The notes beneath the pieces were generated by a model, which searched no databases, was not told the DNA's origin, and saw nothing but the letters and a program-made list of their open reading frames with translations. Shown one piece after another: positions 1 to 8,774 of a DNA stretch of 64,000 nucleotides (its first letter is position 1; each line of letters begins with the position of its first letter). The position numbers were made by a program, and so were the translations under genes. Source of the stretch: Lewinellaceae bacterium (GTDB lineage: Bacteria; Bacteroidota; Bacteroidia; Chitinophagales; Saprospiraceae); NCBI GenBank assembly GCA_016713985.1, contig JADJOD010000001.1, positions 408,501 to 472,500 of the forward strand. The letters are read 5' to 3'.

Positions 1-268
1 CTTCAAAGCCGATCTCGCCCCACAGAACGTCTGTACCGTCGGTTTTATGTACGGTGATCTGCACCTCGGGGTCGAGCTGGCGGAAAATATATCCGGCCAT
101 TTCAACACCCGCCAAAACGCCGTAGTCTTTCACTTTTAATATCGCACGGCTTCTACTGTCGGCAGGAATGGTCGCCAACGAGGTATGGTCGCCGTCGCGG
201 ACGTCTTCATGAAGCCCGGCGACGATAAAATCATGTATTTGCTGATCGGTGATCTGTGTTGGTCGCAT
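1..268 (-). CDS. nadC: Nicotinate-nucleotide pyrophosphorylase (carboxylating), N-terminal part
   Basis: This is the first 89 codons of a gene whose 3' end lies outside the window. NadC converts quinolinate and PRPP to nicotinate mononucleotide in de novo NAD synthesis, in the cytoplasm. The translation starts MRPTQITDQQIHDFIVAGL and contains the family's N-terminal signature, an acidic stretch HEDVRDGDHTS (residues about 20-30), followed by the beta-strand region LKVKDYGVLAGVEMAG. The catalytic barrel is not in the window. The start ATG at 268 is the only Met before the signature. The next gene upstream, a thioredoxin-like protein, begins 22 bp away on the same strand, so the two may be co-transcribed. 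Assignment by family signature is fairly secure; function follows from the family. Confidence 0.8.
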   Translation of the reverse strand, partial: MRPTQITDQQIHDFIVAGLHEDVRDGDHTSLATIPADSRSRAILKVKDYGVLAGVEMAGYIFRQLDPEVQITVHKTDGTDVLWGEIGFE

Positions 269-289
269 ACTTGCGTTGTTGATTCGTTG

Positions 290-850
290 TTAGTCTTTCC
301 ATTTAATATTGCAGCCTCCGCTTGGCCGTTGAATACCTTCCACCGGCCGGCCTTCCAGTACTGCATCCAGAGCCGCCCGAAAATCCCCGCCGGTGCTGGG
401 TATCGGGTTGCGTTTGGGTCTGCTCGCGTCGAGTTGGCCCCGGTAAACCAGTTTCAGGTTGCCGTCGAACACATAGAAATCGGGGGTGCAGGCTGCGTCG
501 TAGGCGCGGGCCACATCCTGGCTTTCGTCGTAAAGATAGGGGAATGTATAACCCACTTCCCTGGCATGGGCCTGCATTTTATCCGGCGCGTCTTCCGGAT
601 AAGCCGCTGCGTCGTTGCTGCTGATGCCGACAAACGACACGCCGAGGGGGTGGTACTTCGCTACGATACGCACTATTTCCGGGTTGACGTACAGGACGTA
701 CGGGCAGTGGTTGCACAGGAACATTACTACCGTGGCCCGCGCGGATGCCATATCACTCAGGCGAAAGGTTTTGCCGCTGACCATGTCCGGAAGTTCAAAA
801 TCCGGCGCCTTGGTGCCGAGCGGGATCATATTTGATTCTGTGTATGCCAT
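290..850 (-). CDS. Thioredoxin-like (AhpC/TSA-type redoxin) protein
   Basis: 186 residues with a thioredoxin fold of the redoxin/AhpC-TSA kind: APDFELPDMVSGKTFRLSD (residues 15-33), a hydrophobic strand, then CNHCPYV with Cys46 and Cys49 in a CxxC spacing, a VGISSND strand, and the cis-Pro region CTPDFYVFD. No signal peptide or membrane segment is visible, so it is likely cytoplasmic. The CNHCPYV form is typical of small thioredoxin-family proteins of unknown substrate found widely in Bacteroidota; a thiol-disulfide or peroxide-reducing role is inferred. Two in-frame Met codons (residues 1 and 8) are possible starts; the first is used. It lies between thrS and nadC on the same strand. Confidence 0.75.
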   Translation of the reverse strand: MAYTESNMIPLGTKAPDFELPDMVSGKTFRLSDMASARATVVMFLCNHCPYVLYVNPEIVRIVAKYHPLGVSFVGISSNDAAAYPEDAPDKMQAHAREVGYTFPYLYDESQDVARAYDAACTPDFYVFDGNLKLVYRGQLDASRPKRNPIPSTGGDFRAALDAVLEGRPVEGIQRPSGGCNIKWKD

Positions 851-903
851 TTTTCTATGGTTTCAAACGAATTACCTATGGATCAGCCAGCCGGAGGCGG
901 GCG

Positions 904-2823
904 TTACAGCAATTCCTTTACCATCTCTGCAAACGCCGCCACACTCACTGCACCCTGGTCGCCTTCACCCTGCTTGCGCACAGCCACGGTACCCGAATCC
1001 TGTTCCTTTTCACCCACAACGAGCAGAAAGGGAATACGTTTGAGTTCGTTGTCGCGAATCTTGCGCCCGATGGTTTCGTTGCGGTCGTCGACAAAGCCGC
1101 GCAAGTCCTCCGATTCAAGTTGTTGCTTCACCTGGTAGGAATATTCCACAAACTTGTCGGACACCGGCAGGATGGCAAACTGTTCCGGCGAAAGCCAAAG
1201 CGGGAATTTGCCGGCGCAGTGTTCGATCAAAACCGCCGTAAAACGCTCCATAGAGCCGAATGGCGCCCGGTGGATCATCACCGGGCGGTGCGGCTGGTTG
1301 TCGGGCCCGACATAGGTCAGGTCGAAACGTTCGGGCAGGTTGTAGTCCACCTGGATGGTGCCGAGTTGCCAGGAGCGGCCCAGCGCGTCTTTCACCATAA
1401 AATCGAGCTTCGGGCCGTAGAAAGCGGCTTCGCCGAGTGCCGTCACCGTTGGCAGGCCCGCTTCGGCGGCCGCTTCGATGATGGCTTGTTCGGCTTTGCG
1501 CCAGTTTTCTTCCGTACCGATGTATTTGGCTTTGTTTTCGGGATCGCGCAGGCTGATCTGGGCGGTAAATTTGTCAAAACCCAGTTTGGCCAGCACAAAA
1601 CGTGTCAAATCCAGTACGCCGAGGAACTCGTCTTTGAGTTGGTCCTCCGTGCAAAAAAGGTGTGCGTCGTCCTGCGTGAAGCCGCGTACACGGGTGAGGC
1701 CGTGCAGTTCGCCCGACATTTCGTAGCGGTACACCGTTCCGAATTCCGCGATTCGAATCGGCAATTCGCGGTAGGAGCGCGGGCGGTAGCCGTAGATTTC
1801 GCAGTGGTGGGGGCAGTTCATCGGTTTGAGCAAAAACTCCTCGTCCACGTCGGGTGTGAGGATGGGCTGGAACGAATCCTTGCCGTATTTTTCCCAGTGG
1901 CCGGAGGTGACGTAGAGTTTTTTGCCGCCGATATGTGGCGTGATTACCGGCTGGTAACCGCGTTTGAGTTGTTCTTTTTTCAGAAAATCCTCCAAACGTG
2001 TGCGCAGGGCAGTGCCTTTTGGCAACCAGAGTGGCAGGCCTTGCCCCACTTTTTCGGAAAACATAAACAGTTCGAGTTCCTGGCCGAGTTTGCGGTGGTC
2101 GCGTTTTTTGGCTTCTTCCAGCAGGTGCAGGTACTCTTCCAGTTCCTTTTGTTTCGGGAACGTGATGGCGTACACGCGGGTCAGTTGTTTGCGCTCGATA
2201 TCGCCGCGCCAGTACGCGCCGGCGAGGTTGAGGATTTTGGCGGCCTTGATCGGTTCCGTGTTGGGAATATGCGGGCCTTTGCAGAGGTCCACAAAATTGC
2301 CCTGTTCGTAAAATGTGATCTGCCCGTCTTCCAGCCCTTCGATCAGTTCTAATTTGTACTCGTCGCCTTTTTCGGTAAAATACTTCACGGCGTCGGCTTT
2401 GCTGACTTCGCGCCGTTTGTACTCGCTTTTGTTGCGCGCCAGTTCGAGCATTTTCTGTTCGATTTTGGGCAAATCCGCGGCAGTCAGGGGTTTTTCACCC
2501 GTGTCCACGTCGTAATAAAAGCCGTTTTCAATGGGCGGTCCGATGCCGAGTTTGATGCCCGGGTACAATGCTTCGAGGGCTTCGGCCAGCAGGTGTGCGG
2601 AAGAATGCCAGAAGGTGTTTTTACCCTCCTTGTCCTCCCATTTGTAAAAAATGATCCGCGCATCCTCGTCGATGGGGCGCATCAGGTCGCGGACTTCGCC
2701 GTTGACACCGGCAGCCAGCACCACGCGGGCGAGGCCTTCGCTGATGGATTTGGCCACGTCCATCGCGGTGGTTCCGGCGGCATACTGACGAATGTTGCCG
2801 TCGGGGAATGTGATATTGATCAT
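904..2823 (-). CDS. thrS: Threonine--tRNA ligase
   Basis: 639 residues, the usual bacterial ThrRS length, charging tRNA-Thr in the cytoplasm. All domains are present in order: an N-terminal TGS domain (MINITFPDGNIRQY..., residues 1-60), the editing/SAD domain with HSSAHLLAEAL and CKGPHIPNT, the class II catalytic core with motif 2 (YRYEMSGELHGLTRVRGFTQDD) given here only by position around residues 350-380, the zinc-binding Cys/His in MNCPHHCEIY, and a C-terminal anticodon-binding domain. The ORF is intact from ATG 2823 to the stop at 904. The infC-rpmI-rplT genes often found after thrS are not here; the next gene downstream is a thioredoxin-like protein. A TACCTTTG box 88-95 bp upstream is a likely promoter. 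Confidence 0.97.
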   Translation of the reverse strand: MINITFPDGNIRQYAAGTTAMDVAKSISEGLARVVLAAGVNGEVRDLMRPIDEDARIIFYKWEDKEGKNTFWHSSAHLLAEALEALYPGIKLGIGPPIENGFYYDVDTGEKPLTAADLPKIEQKMLELARNKSEYKRREVSKADAVKYFTEKGDEYKLELIEGLEDGQITFYEQGNFVDLCKGPHIPNTEPIKAAKILNLAGAYWRGDIERKQLTRVYAITFPKQKELEEYLHLLEEAKKRDHRKLGQELELFMFSEKVGQGLPLWLPKGTALRTRLEDFLKKEQLKRGYQPVITPHIGGKKLYVTSGHWEKYGKDSFQPILTPDVDEEFLLKPMNCPHHCEIYGYRPRSYRELPIRIAEFGTVYRYEMSGELHGLTRVRGFTQDDAHLFCTEDQLKDEFLGVLDLTRFVLAKLGFDKFTAQISLRDPENKAKYIGTEENWRKAEQAIIEAAAEAGLPTVTALGEAAFYGPKLDFMVKDALGRSWQLGTIQVDYNLPERFDLTYVGPDNQPHRPVMIHRAPFGSMERFTAVLIEHCAGKFPLWLSPEQFAILPVSDKFVEYSYQVKQQLESEDLRGFVDDRNETIGRKIRDNELKRIPFLLVVGEKEQDSGTVAVRKQGEGDQGAVSVAAFAEMVKELL

Positions 2824-2911
2824 AAAAAAACAGTGTTTTAGCCCACCAAAACGAAAGGCGGGTGCCCGTGCGCCATACGAACGGCGGGGGCGGTTTGTGA
2901 AAAAAGAGGCG

Positions 2912-2919
2912 CAAAGGTA
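2912..2919 (-). promoter_or_regulatory. Putative -7 box of thrS promoter
   Basis: On the minus strand the octamer reads TACCTTTG, matching the Bacteroidota -7 consensus TAnnTTTG, and would give a leader of about 80 nt before the thrS ATG. No clear -33 TTG is seen at the expected distance, so support is the -7 box and its position only. Confidence 0.4.
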
Positions 2920-2926
2920 GGGGGGA

Positions 2927-2961
2927 ATGATGAATGATGAGTGATAAATGATGAATGATGT
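2927..2961. repeat. Short direct repeat (GATGAAT type)
   Basis: A 35-bp stretch is built from near-repeats of ATGATGAATGATG and GTGATAAATGATG, just upstream of the thrS promoter box. It is a small low-complexity repeat of unknown role. Confidence 0.5.
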
Positions 2962-3013
2962 GCCAATTGGCGGGCTTTTGCCGGAATCGACCTGATCATA
3001 TCGCAGTAGATCA

Positions 3014-3928
3014 TCAATCGGCTTGTGAAATACTCGCCGCGCGCCGCCGCCACCAAGCCGCCAATCCCACGCCTGTCACCAAATCCCAGATACCCCACCA
3101 CGCAGCGATCAGTGCCATACCGCCCAATCCGTCGAAAAACTGGAAAATCAGCAGCAATCCCAGCGCGGTATTGTGCACGCCGGCTTCAAAAGCCAGGGTG
3201 CGACGATCGTTTTCGGGGACTTTAAACAAGCCGCCGAGAAAATAACCCGTACTCAGCGCCACCACGTTGTGTACCGCTACGATTACAAAAGCAAAACCGA
3301 GGTAATTGACGAGGTTGTCGAAATTGCCCGCCAATGCCAGCACGAGGATGGAAAAAAAGATCAGCAGCGAAATACGTTGCACCCAGGGGCGAATCCTCGC
3401 TACGGCATTGGGGAACACGGCATTCAGCAACATGCCCAGCAACAGCGGCGCCACGATGAGCCGGATAATGATCCAGGCCATTTCCGAAAAACTAAGTTCA
3501 AAAGACTTTCGCAGCGCCTCCGACTCCGGAACAAATTTCGACCAGAACAAAAAACCCGCCGGCGTCACCACCGTCGCCGATAAAATAATGATGGCGTTGA
3601 GCGTGACGGACAGAGCCACGTTGGCGCGGGCAAAATGAACCAAAAAATTCGTCATGTTGCCGGAAGGGCACATACTCACGAGGATCATCCCCAAAGCCAT
3701 ACTCACCGGAGGCTGGAAAACATAAATAATTCCGAGTGTAAATACCGGAAAAACAAGGTATTGCGCCAAAAGGCCCACCCCGACCGACTTCGGGAACCGG
3801 ACAACCTTGCGAAAATCGTCCGGCAGAACATCCAGGGCAACGCTGAACATCAGGAATGCCATGGCGATGTTCAATACGAACATCTGGCCGGGGTTAAAGT
3901 GAATGTGCAAAGCGTCTACGGAGTGCAT
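3014..3928 (-). CDS. Bile acid:sodium symporter family (BASS) transporter
   Basis: 304 residues, an integral inner-membrane protein with about nine hydrophobic segments, typical of the BASS/SBF family that imports organic acids with sodium; the substrate cannot be told. Family-like stretches are MALGMILVSMCPSGNMTNFL in the middle and EAGVHNTALGLLLIFQF near the C-terminus. The ATG at 3928 follows directly after a GGCAGT hexamer repeat and starts MHSVDALHIHFNPGQ. The same reading frame stays open upstream, through the repeat and into the last part of the sugar dehydrogenase gene, so a longer or fused product cannot be excluded. I prefer the ATG start because family similarity begins there. Confidence 0.8.
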   Translation of the reverse strand: MHSVDALHIHFNPGQMFVLNIAMAFLMFSVALDVLPDDFRKVVRFPKSVGVGLLAQYLVFPVFTLGIIYVFQPPVSMALGMILVSMCPSGNMTNFLVHFARANVALSVTLNAIIILSATVVTPAGFLFWSKFVPESEALRKSFELSFSEMAWIIIRLIVAPLLLGMLLNAVFPNAVARIRPWVQRISLLIFFSILVLALAGNFDNLVNYLGFAFVIVAVHNVVALSTGYFLGGLFKVPENDRRTLAFEAGVHNTALGLLLIFQFFDGLGGMALIAAWWGIWDLVTGVGLAAWWRRRAASISQAD

Positions 3929-3994
3929 GGCAGTGGCAGTGGCAGTGGCAGTGGCAGTGGCAGTGTGCCCACTGCCACTGCCACTGCTACTGCT
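3929..3994. repeat. GGCAGT hexamer repeat forming an inverted repeat
   Basis: Six copies of GGCAGT (3929-3964) are followed by GTGCCC and four copies of ACTGCC/ACTGCT (3971-3994), the reverse complement, so the block can fold into a hairpin. It contains no stop codon in the frame of the flanking genes and links the end of the sugar dehydrogenase gene to the start of the transporter gene. A related array is at 20328-20369. Confidence 0.85.
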
Positions 3995-3997
3995 ATT

Positions 3998-5163
3998 TTT
4001 CCCTTCATAATAGATTCTGTAAATCGCATCGGCATGGTCGTCGGAAACGAGCATGGAGCCGTCGGGCAGGAACTCTACGTCGACGGGGCGCCCCCAAACG
4101 GATTCATCGTCACCGAGCCAACCTGTTGCAAATGCTTCATATTCAATACAATTGCCCTTGGCGTCGAGTTTTACCCGGCTGAGGTTGTATCCGATCTTTT
4201 GTTGCGGTTCCAGGAGCCGTGTTCCGCGATAAAAAGTTGTTGCTGATATTCCTGCGGAAACATTTTACCGGTATAAAACTCCAGGCCGAGTGGCGCTACG
4301 TGCGGGCCGAGTTTTTGCGCGGGAGCAGTAAAGTCGGAGCAGGCGCGTTTGTCGCCGAATTTGGGGTCTTTTACATCACCCTGATGGCAATACGGGTAGC
4401 CGAAGTGCATGCCGTCTTTTGTCGCGTGGTTGAGTTCGCAGGAGGGCGAATCGTCGCCGAGCCAGTCGCGGCCGTTGTCGGTGAACCACAATTCTTTCGT
4501 TGCGGGGTGCCAGGTGAAACCCACCGAATTGCGGATGCCGTGCTGCACCACTTCCGGTTCGGCCGGTTTGTCGACGTCTAATCGGGTGATGGAGGCATAA
4601 ACAGGTTTTTCCGGTTCGCAAATATTGCAGGGAGCGCCCACCGGGACATAAAGTTTGCCATCGGGTCCGAAAGCGATGTATTTCCAGCCGTGGTGTTCCT
4701 CCGTGGGATACTTGTCGTACAACACCACCGGCGCCGGTGGTTCGGCGAGTTTTTCTTCGATGTTGTCAAAACGAAGTATCCGGCTTATTTCAGCCACGTA
4801 GAGGCTGCCGTTGCGGAAAGCCACGCCGTTGGGCATATTCAGACCCGTGGCTAAGGCAAACGTCTGGTCGGCGACCTGGTCGCCGTCGGTATCGCGCAAG
4901 GCGTATACGTTGCCCGCATCGCGGGTGCCGACAAACAGGGTGCCATTGGGGCTGAGGCAAAGCGAACGAGCGTTTTTTACACCTTCGGCAAAAACGCCGA
5001 TTTTAAAACCCGGAGGCAGTTTTATTTTGTCGATCGGAAGTTTGCCGGAGTAAACCGGACCCTGTTTGGAGGTGTCGGCCGTCGTAGCGTTTTGTCCGCC
5101 TTTGGGTGGAGCGGAAGCGGTGCAGGCAAGTACCAGCAAGAGAAGGAAAGAAAAGCTGCGCAT
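3998..5163 (-). CDS. PQQ-dependent sugar dehydrogenase (sorbosone/glucose type) lipoprotein, frameshifted
   Basis: A six-bladed beta-propeller dehydrogenase of the soluble GDH/sorbosone family that would oxidise a sugar with PQQ at the cell envelope. Start ATG 5163 gives MRSFSFLLLLVLACTASAP, a lipoprotein-type signal with Cys near residue 15. Propeller motifs include GTRDAGNVYAL, MPNGVAFRNGSLYVAE, GIRNSVGFTWHP and LFIAEHGSWNRNK. After NRNK the frame runs to a stop at 4171, but with one extra A (run of four instead of five near 4222) the family C-terminus continues: IGYNLSRVKLD... to GSMLVSDDHADAIYRIYYEGK, ending near 3998. I therefore give the full span with one frameshift. No stop then precedes the downstream transporter ATG, so the corrected frame would join both through the hexamer repeat. 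PQQ synthesis genes are not in the window. Confidence 0.75.
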
Positions 5164-5259
5164 CATTTTTTTGCCGAAAAATAGGATGCGGGAAATGAAA
5201 ATCGCGCAGAATGTGAAAAAATAACCTTGCACGATGTTTTTGGCGGGCGGACCCTCGTG

Positions 5260-6398
5260 TTACTCTCCGGGGTTTGTATTTATCCCGGTTTCCGGAATAA
5301 GGGTTGCCTTGCCCGGCAGGATCACATCGAGTTCACGTATGGGTTTGCCGTTGGGCCATTGCCCCAGCCAGCGCTGACCCGGGGTATTTCCAAAACCAGG
5401 TCGTCGTAACAGCCGTTTCGGGTACTTTCCATCAGCGCATCCGCGAATTTCCAATAACAATTAAAATCGACTTCATTGAGTCGCGAGGTGACGAGTACCC
5501 GTTTGGAAGTATAATTGCGCACACCGGTGTCAAAATCGAGGTCGTAGCAGTACGGTTCAGCGTGTGTGGCGCCGATCCGCCGCCGCCCATCGCTGCTGCG
5601 CCGCTGCACGACCAGGTTGCGGATCGGTGTATTGACCGCGGTTTGAAACACCAAACGGCCGAATTCGTCGCCTACAACATAGTCGTCTTCTCCAACCACA
5701 ACCACCAATTGAATATCTGTCGGCAACCCGGAATAATTTTCGAGCCGGGCGCCTTTAAACGGCCCCGATCCGGGCTCGCACAGCAGCATGGAGGATGGTT
5801 TCGGTATGCCGCGTTTTTCCCAGTTTACACCCAGATTGGCGGCGATCACACCGCCGTAAGAATGGCCGATATAGGCGACTTTTTCCGTTTTAGGTTTTAC
5901 ACGGCCATCTTTTTGCAATTCCTTCAGCGCCCGGCGGATACCGGTAGCGGCATTTTCAGGAAATGCTTCGGGGCGGGGCCACATCAGGTTTTTTTGATAT
6001 CGCGGGTAAATAACGATGTTGCCTTTTGCCACGAGGTGTTTGATCCATTTGCCGTATGCCATCGGATTGTACGCTCCGTATCCATGCAAAAACACCACAA
6101 CTTCCGCAGAATCGGGCCTGGGGTCGGCGGGTTCGAAAAGCCAGTAGCCGTCGGCTGTGGTGGCAGCGTCAAAAAATGCGACGGACTCGTGAAAATAATC
6201 CGCGCCACCCGGACCCGTGAGCGGCTGCCCGGGATAAGGCGTGCCCTGCGCAGCGGCAAAAAGCCCTTTGAATATCAGGGACGATACCGGAAACAGGGTC
6301 CGGAGAACACCTTCCATACGATGGACAAGCGAGGGTGCTGGCGGGTTGGAAACGAGTTGTGAAGACATTGCACTTCGAATTTTCAACAAATTGGCCAT
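5260..6398 (-). CDS. Alpha/beta hydrolase, frameshifted near the C-terminus
   Basis: About 379 residues of an alpha/beta hydrolase: the oxyanion/first-strand region VVVFLHGYGAYNP, a nucleophile elbow GHSYGG and a late acidic strand VVVVGEDDYV. The substrate is unknown; related proteins are esterases or dienelactone-hydrolase-like. The uncorrected frame ends at 5322 as IPRVSAGWGNGPTANP. In the neighbouring frame the DNA encodes GQRWLGQWPNGKPIREL, the type of C-terminus common in these hydrolases, ending at 5260. One missing base in the CCC-GGG run near 5385-5390 would restore a single ORF. The start ATG 6398 has an alternative at 6368. An imperfect inverted repeat (AAACGC...GCGTTT) lies at about 6400-6421, just before the start. 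Confidence 0.65.
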
Positions 6399-6518
6399 AA
6401 AACGCTTATAAATGGCGTTTCGTTTACCGGCATTCTACGGATCACGCAGATTCCGGGACAAACGCCGGTTTCTTTCTGAAGTTTGTTTTTATTTCGCCGC
6501 CGAGTAAACATTCCCGAT

Positions 6519-7368
6519 ATGAAACGGATCAAATTTTTTCTGCTTTGCACAATAGTTTTATGCCTGATGTCATGCGGCAGCGACAGCGCCCCGGCGCCGG
6601 AGGGTATTCCTTCCGCCGGCCGGCAACCCGCGCCGCCCGCCGTGGATTCCCCGACAAAACAGGGCTCCGGAATTGCTACGGATCAAGCGCAAAAAGGTAA
6701 CGGCGAAGAATCAATCACTGATCAATCACCCGCCGTTAAAAACCCGGAAAAAAAAAGGCGCGCCGGCCTTGCCTGCCGCCCCCGCGCCATTACCCGCCCC
6801 GACCCTGCCAAAAGCATCGCTTGAAAAAAACGGTTTTACCGACCTGACCACACTCGACGCTTCCATAAAATTAGATATACGTTATGCAACGGCCGATAAT
6901 TTTACCCACTCGAAAATATACGACTGCCCCGCTTGCCTGCTCCGCCCTGAAGCGGCCAGGGCGCTGGCAAAAGCGCATAAAACACTGAAAAATAAAGGTT
7001 TCGGGCTTAAAATGTTCGACTGCTACCGCCCGCGACCTTACCAGCAGCGGCTGTGGGACAAGGTGCCCAATCCCGACTACGTGACGCCGCCCGCCAAAGG
7101 TTCCATGCATTCGCGCGGGGCCGCCGTCGACCTGACCATCGTGGATAAAAACGGAAAAGAACTCGATATGGGCACCCCGTACGATTTCTTCGGCGTGGAG
7201 GCGCACACCGATAATACCAATCTGCCGGCCAACGTATTGGCCAACCGCCGCCTGCTGAGCGAAACCCTCGAAGCCGCCGGATTTAAAGGGATTCGAACCG
7301 AGTGGTGGCATTTTTCGTATCAGAAGAAAACGTACCCTTTGTCCGATTATGTGTGGCCGTGTAAATGA
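6519..7368 (+). CDS. D-alanyl-D-alanine dipeptidase (VanX/DdpX family) lipoprotein, frameshifted
   Basis: A zinc dipeptidase of the M15D family that cleaves D-Ala-D-Ala, here probably anchored in the envelope. ATG 6519 starts a lipoprotein signal, MKRIKFFLLCTIVLCLMSC with lipobox LMSC, followed by a Pro/Ala-rich linker. The catalytic domain follows in the next frame: DIRYATADNF, FDCYRPRPYQQRLW, the zinc motif SMHSRGAAVDLT and the final EWWHF with catalytic Glu and zinc His. The two frames join at a run of nine A (about 6748-6756); eight A would give one continuous ORF ending at 7368. Linker and domain are thus one gene with a one-base insertion. In Bacteroidota such proteins serve peptidoglycan recycling or nutrition; vancomycin resistance is not implied because vanH/vanA are absent. 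Confidence 0.8.
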
Positions 7369-7511
7369 GGGCGCAAGGTCGAAATCTAAGACATAAACCT
7401 TTCAACCAAAAAAGGAAATTGTTTGAAAAACTACAAAAACGTATTAAAAAGGTCGGTTTTTTGCAAATTTTCATCATTTTCGGGCAAAATTGCCCAGCAA
7501 CTTTTTTATAC

Positions 7512-8732
7512 TTATTTTTCTAACACCTCATCCGTCGGCACGAATTTCTTTAACCCGGAAAGCCGGATGTTTTCCTCCGGTTTATTCGTTTTAAAAAAAC
7601 CGGCGATTTGTTGCCAGGCGAACCGCGGGACGCCCCTGACGGCCTTCCAAACCGGAACCGGAGCGTGATCGAGTTTCAGGCACCAGAAAATGTTAAAAAT
7701 AAAAATTCCGATGGCCGCCACCACTGCTTCCGAACCGTGAGGAGAAATGGAAATGCCAAGCAGCACCAGCACAACGCCCATTCCGATCAGCATAAACATC
7801 GGCATGGCAAACGTGACAAAACCGAAATAGATTTGGTTGAAACTCGCCCGGGCAAGCCCGAGCCCAATGAGCCGTGTGGCGTTGGGCAGGTTTTGAAAAT
7901 AGGTAGACAACCAGCGACTTCGTTGATTATTTGCGGTTTCGGCAGGTTTTTCTTTTTCATCAAAAACAATGGCATGCCGGGCATATGCGATCCTTTTATT
8001 CTGCCGGACCAGGAAATTTTGAAGGATTTTGTCTTCCTGGAGCATATTTCCCCCCGTAGCCAAACCTTTTTCAATCTCCGGGCTATTCAAATATGCCATG
8101 AACATCGCGGTTTCGGTAGCCATACCGGAGCCGCTGATCACCGAGGAGCCGCCCAATAAATGAGGCACATAACGCTCGGTGTAATTCCTGTAATGTTCGC
8201 TGAGGCTGTCGAGGGCGGCCGCTGCGGTATCGGGCGTTTTTATCTTGCGTTGCCCCTGAATGCAGGGATAACTTGAGTTGGCGTATTTGTTTATTTCTTC
8301 CAGAAAACCGGGGTGTGCGAAGTTATTGGCCTCAAAAACAACCACGTATTCGTGCTCGCGAAGGAAGTGGCCGGTAGCGTACAGGATGCTTTTTACTTTG
8401 AGCCGCAGGGGCGATTCGGGCCTGAGCAGTACAAACCGCTCGTCATAAATACCCAAATCAAGGTCCGGGCAATCGTCAGCAACCAAATAAACGGTAAAAC
8501 GGCGGTGTGTTTGCTTCAGCAGGGACTCGACCAAACGCCGGGCGACGGCGGCGTTTTGGTATGCCGGAATGATGCAGGCAAAATCGAATTCACGTTCCGG
8601 AAAATACCGCGATACCAATTTCTCCTTCCCGAATAGTTGTGCAATCACCACTGTAATAAACGGAAAGGTCAGTTCCGCTATAAACAGTTCAGCGATAATC
8701 ACATATATGGTATGGAGCGTTTGCATCATCAA
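7512..8732 (-). CDS. Glycosyltransferase family 2, membrane-bound
   Basis: 406 residues. An N-terminal membrane segment (about residues 5-35) precedes a GT-A fold domain (FACIIPAYQNAAVARRLVES, VYLVADDCPD) and a processive-type motif NNQRSRW near residue 270, followed by two further membrane segments (about 300-345). This layout is that of cellulose/hyaluronan-synthase-like GT2 enzymes that polymerise or add sugars at the inner membrane. The usual DxD is weakened to EANNF after VVVFE, so the metal-binding site is not a textbook one. It is the last gene of a minus-strand run with the sugar transferase and response regulator (43 bp gap), suggesting one exopolysaccharide operon. Start: the first of three consecutive Met codons is used. 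Confidence 0.75.
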   Translation of the reverse strand: MMMQTLHTIYVIIAELFIAELTFPFITVVIAQLFGKEKLVSRYFPEREFDFACIIPAYQNAAVARRLVESLLKQTHRRFTVYLVADDCPDLDLGIYDERFVLLRPESPLRLKVKSILYATGHFLREHEYVVVFEANNFAHPGFLEEINKYANSSYPCIQGQRKIKTPDTAAAALDSLSEHYRNYTERYVPHLLGGSSVISGSGMATETAMFMAYLNSPEIEKGLATGGNMLQEDKILQNFLVRQNKRIAYARHAIVFDEKEKPAETANNQRSRWLSTYFQNLPNATRLIGLGLARASFNQIYFGFVTFAMPMFMLIGMGVVLVLLGISISPHGSEAVVAAIGIFIFNIFWCLKLDHAPVPVWKAVRGVPRFAWQQIAGFFKTNKPEENIRLSGLKKFVPTDEVLEK

Positions 8733-8774
8733 TTGTTCAGTAAAGTTATGGCGTGGGGCAACACTTCGGGCGAA

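Noticed and set aside
832..2352. 506-codon plus-strand ORF
   Set aside because: It is antisense to thrS, which has full family similarity; the plus-strand product has no motif or signal.
6519..7368. Vancomycin-resistance gene
   Set aside because: VanX-like dipeptidases are common outside resistance clusters and no vanH, vanA or vanRS genes are nearby.
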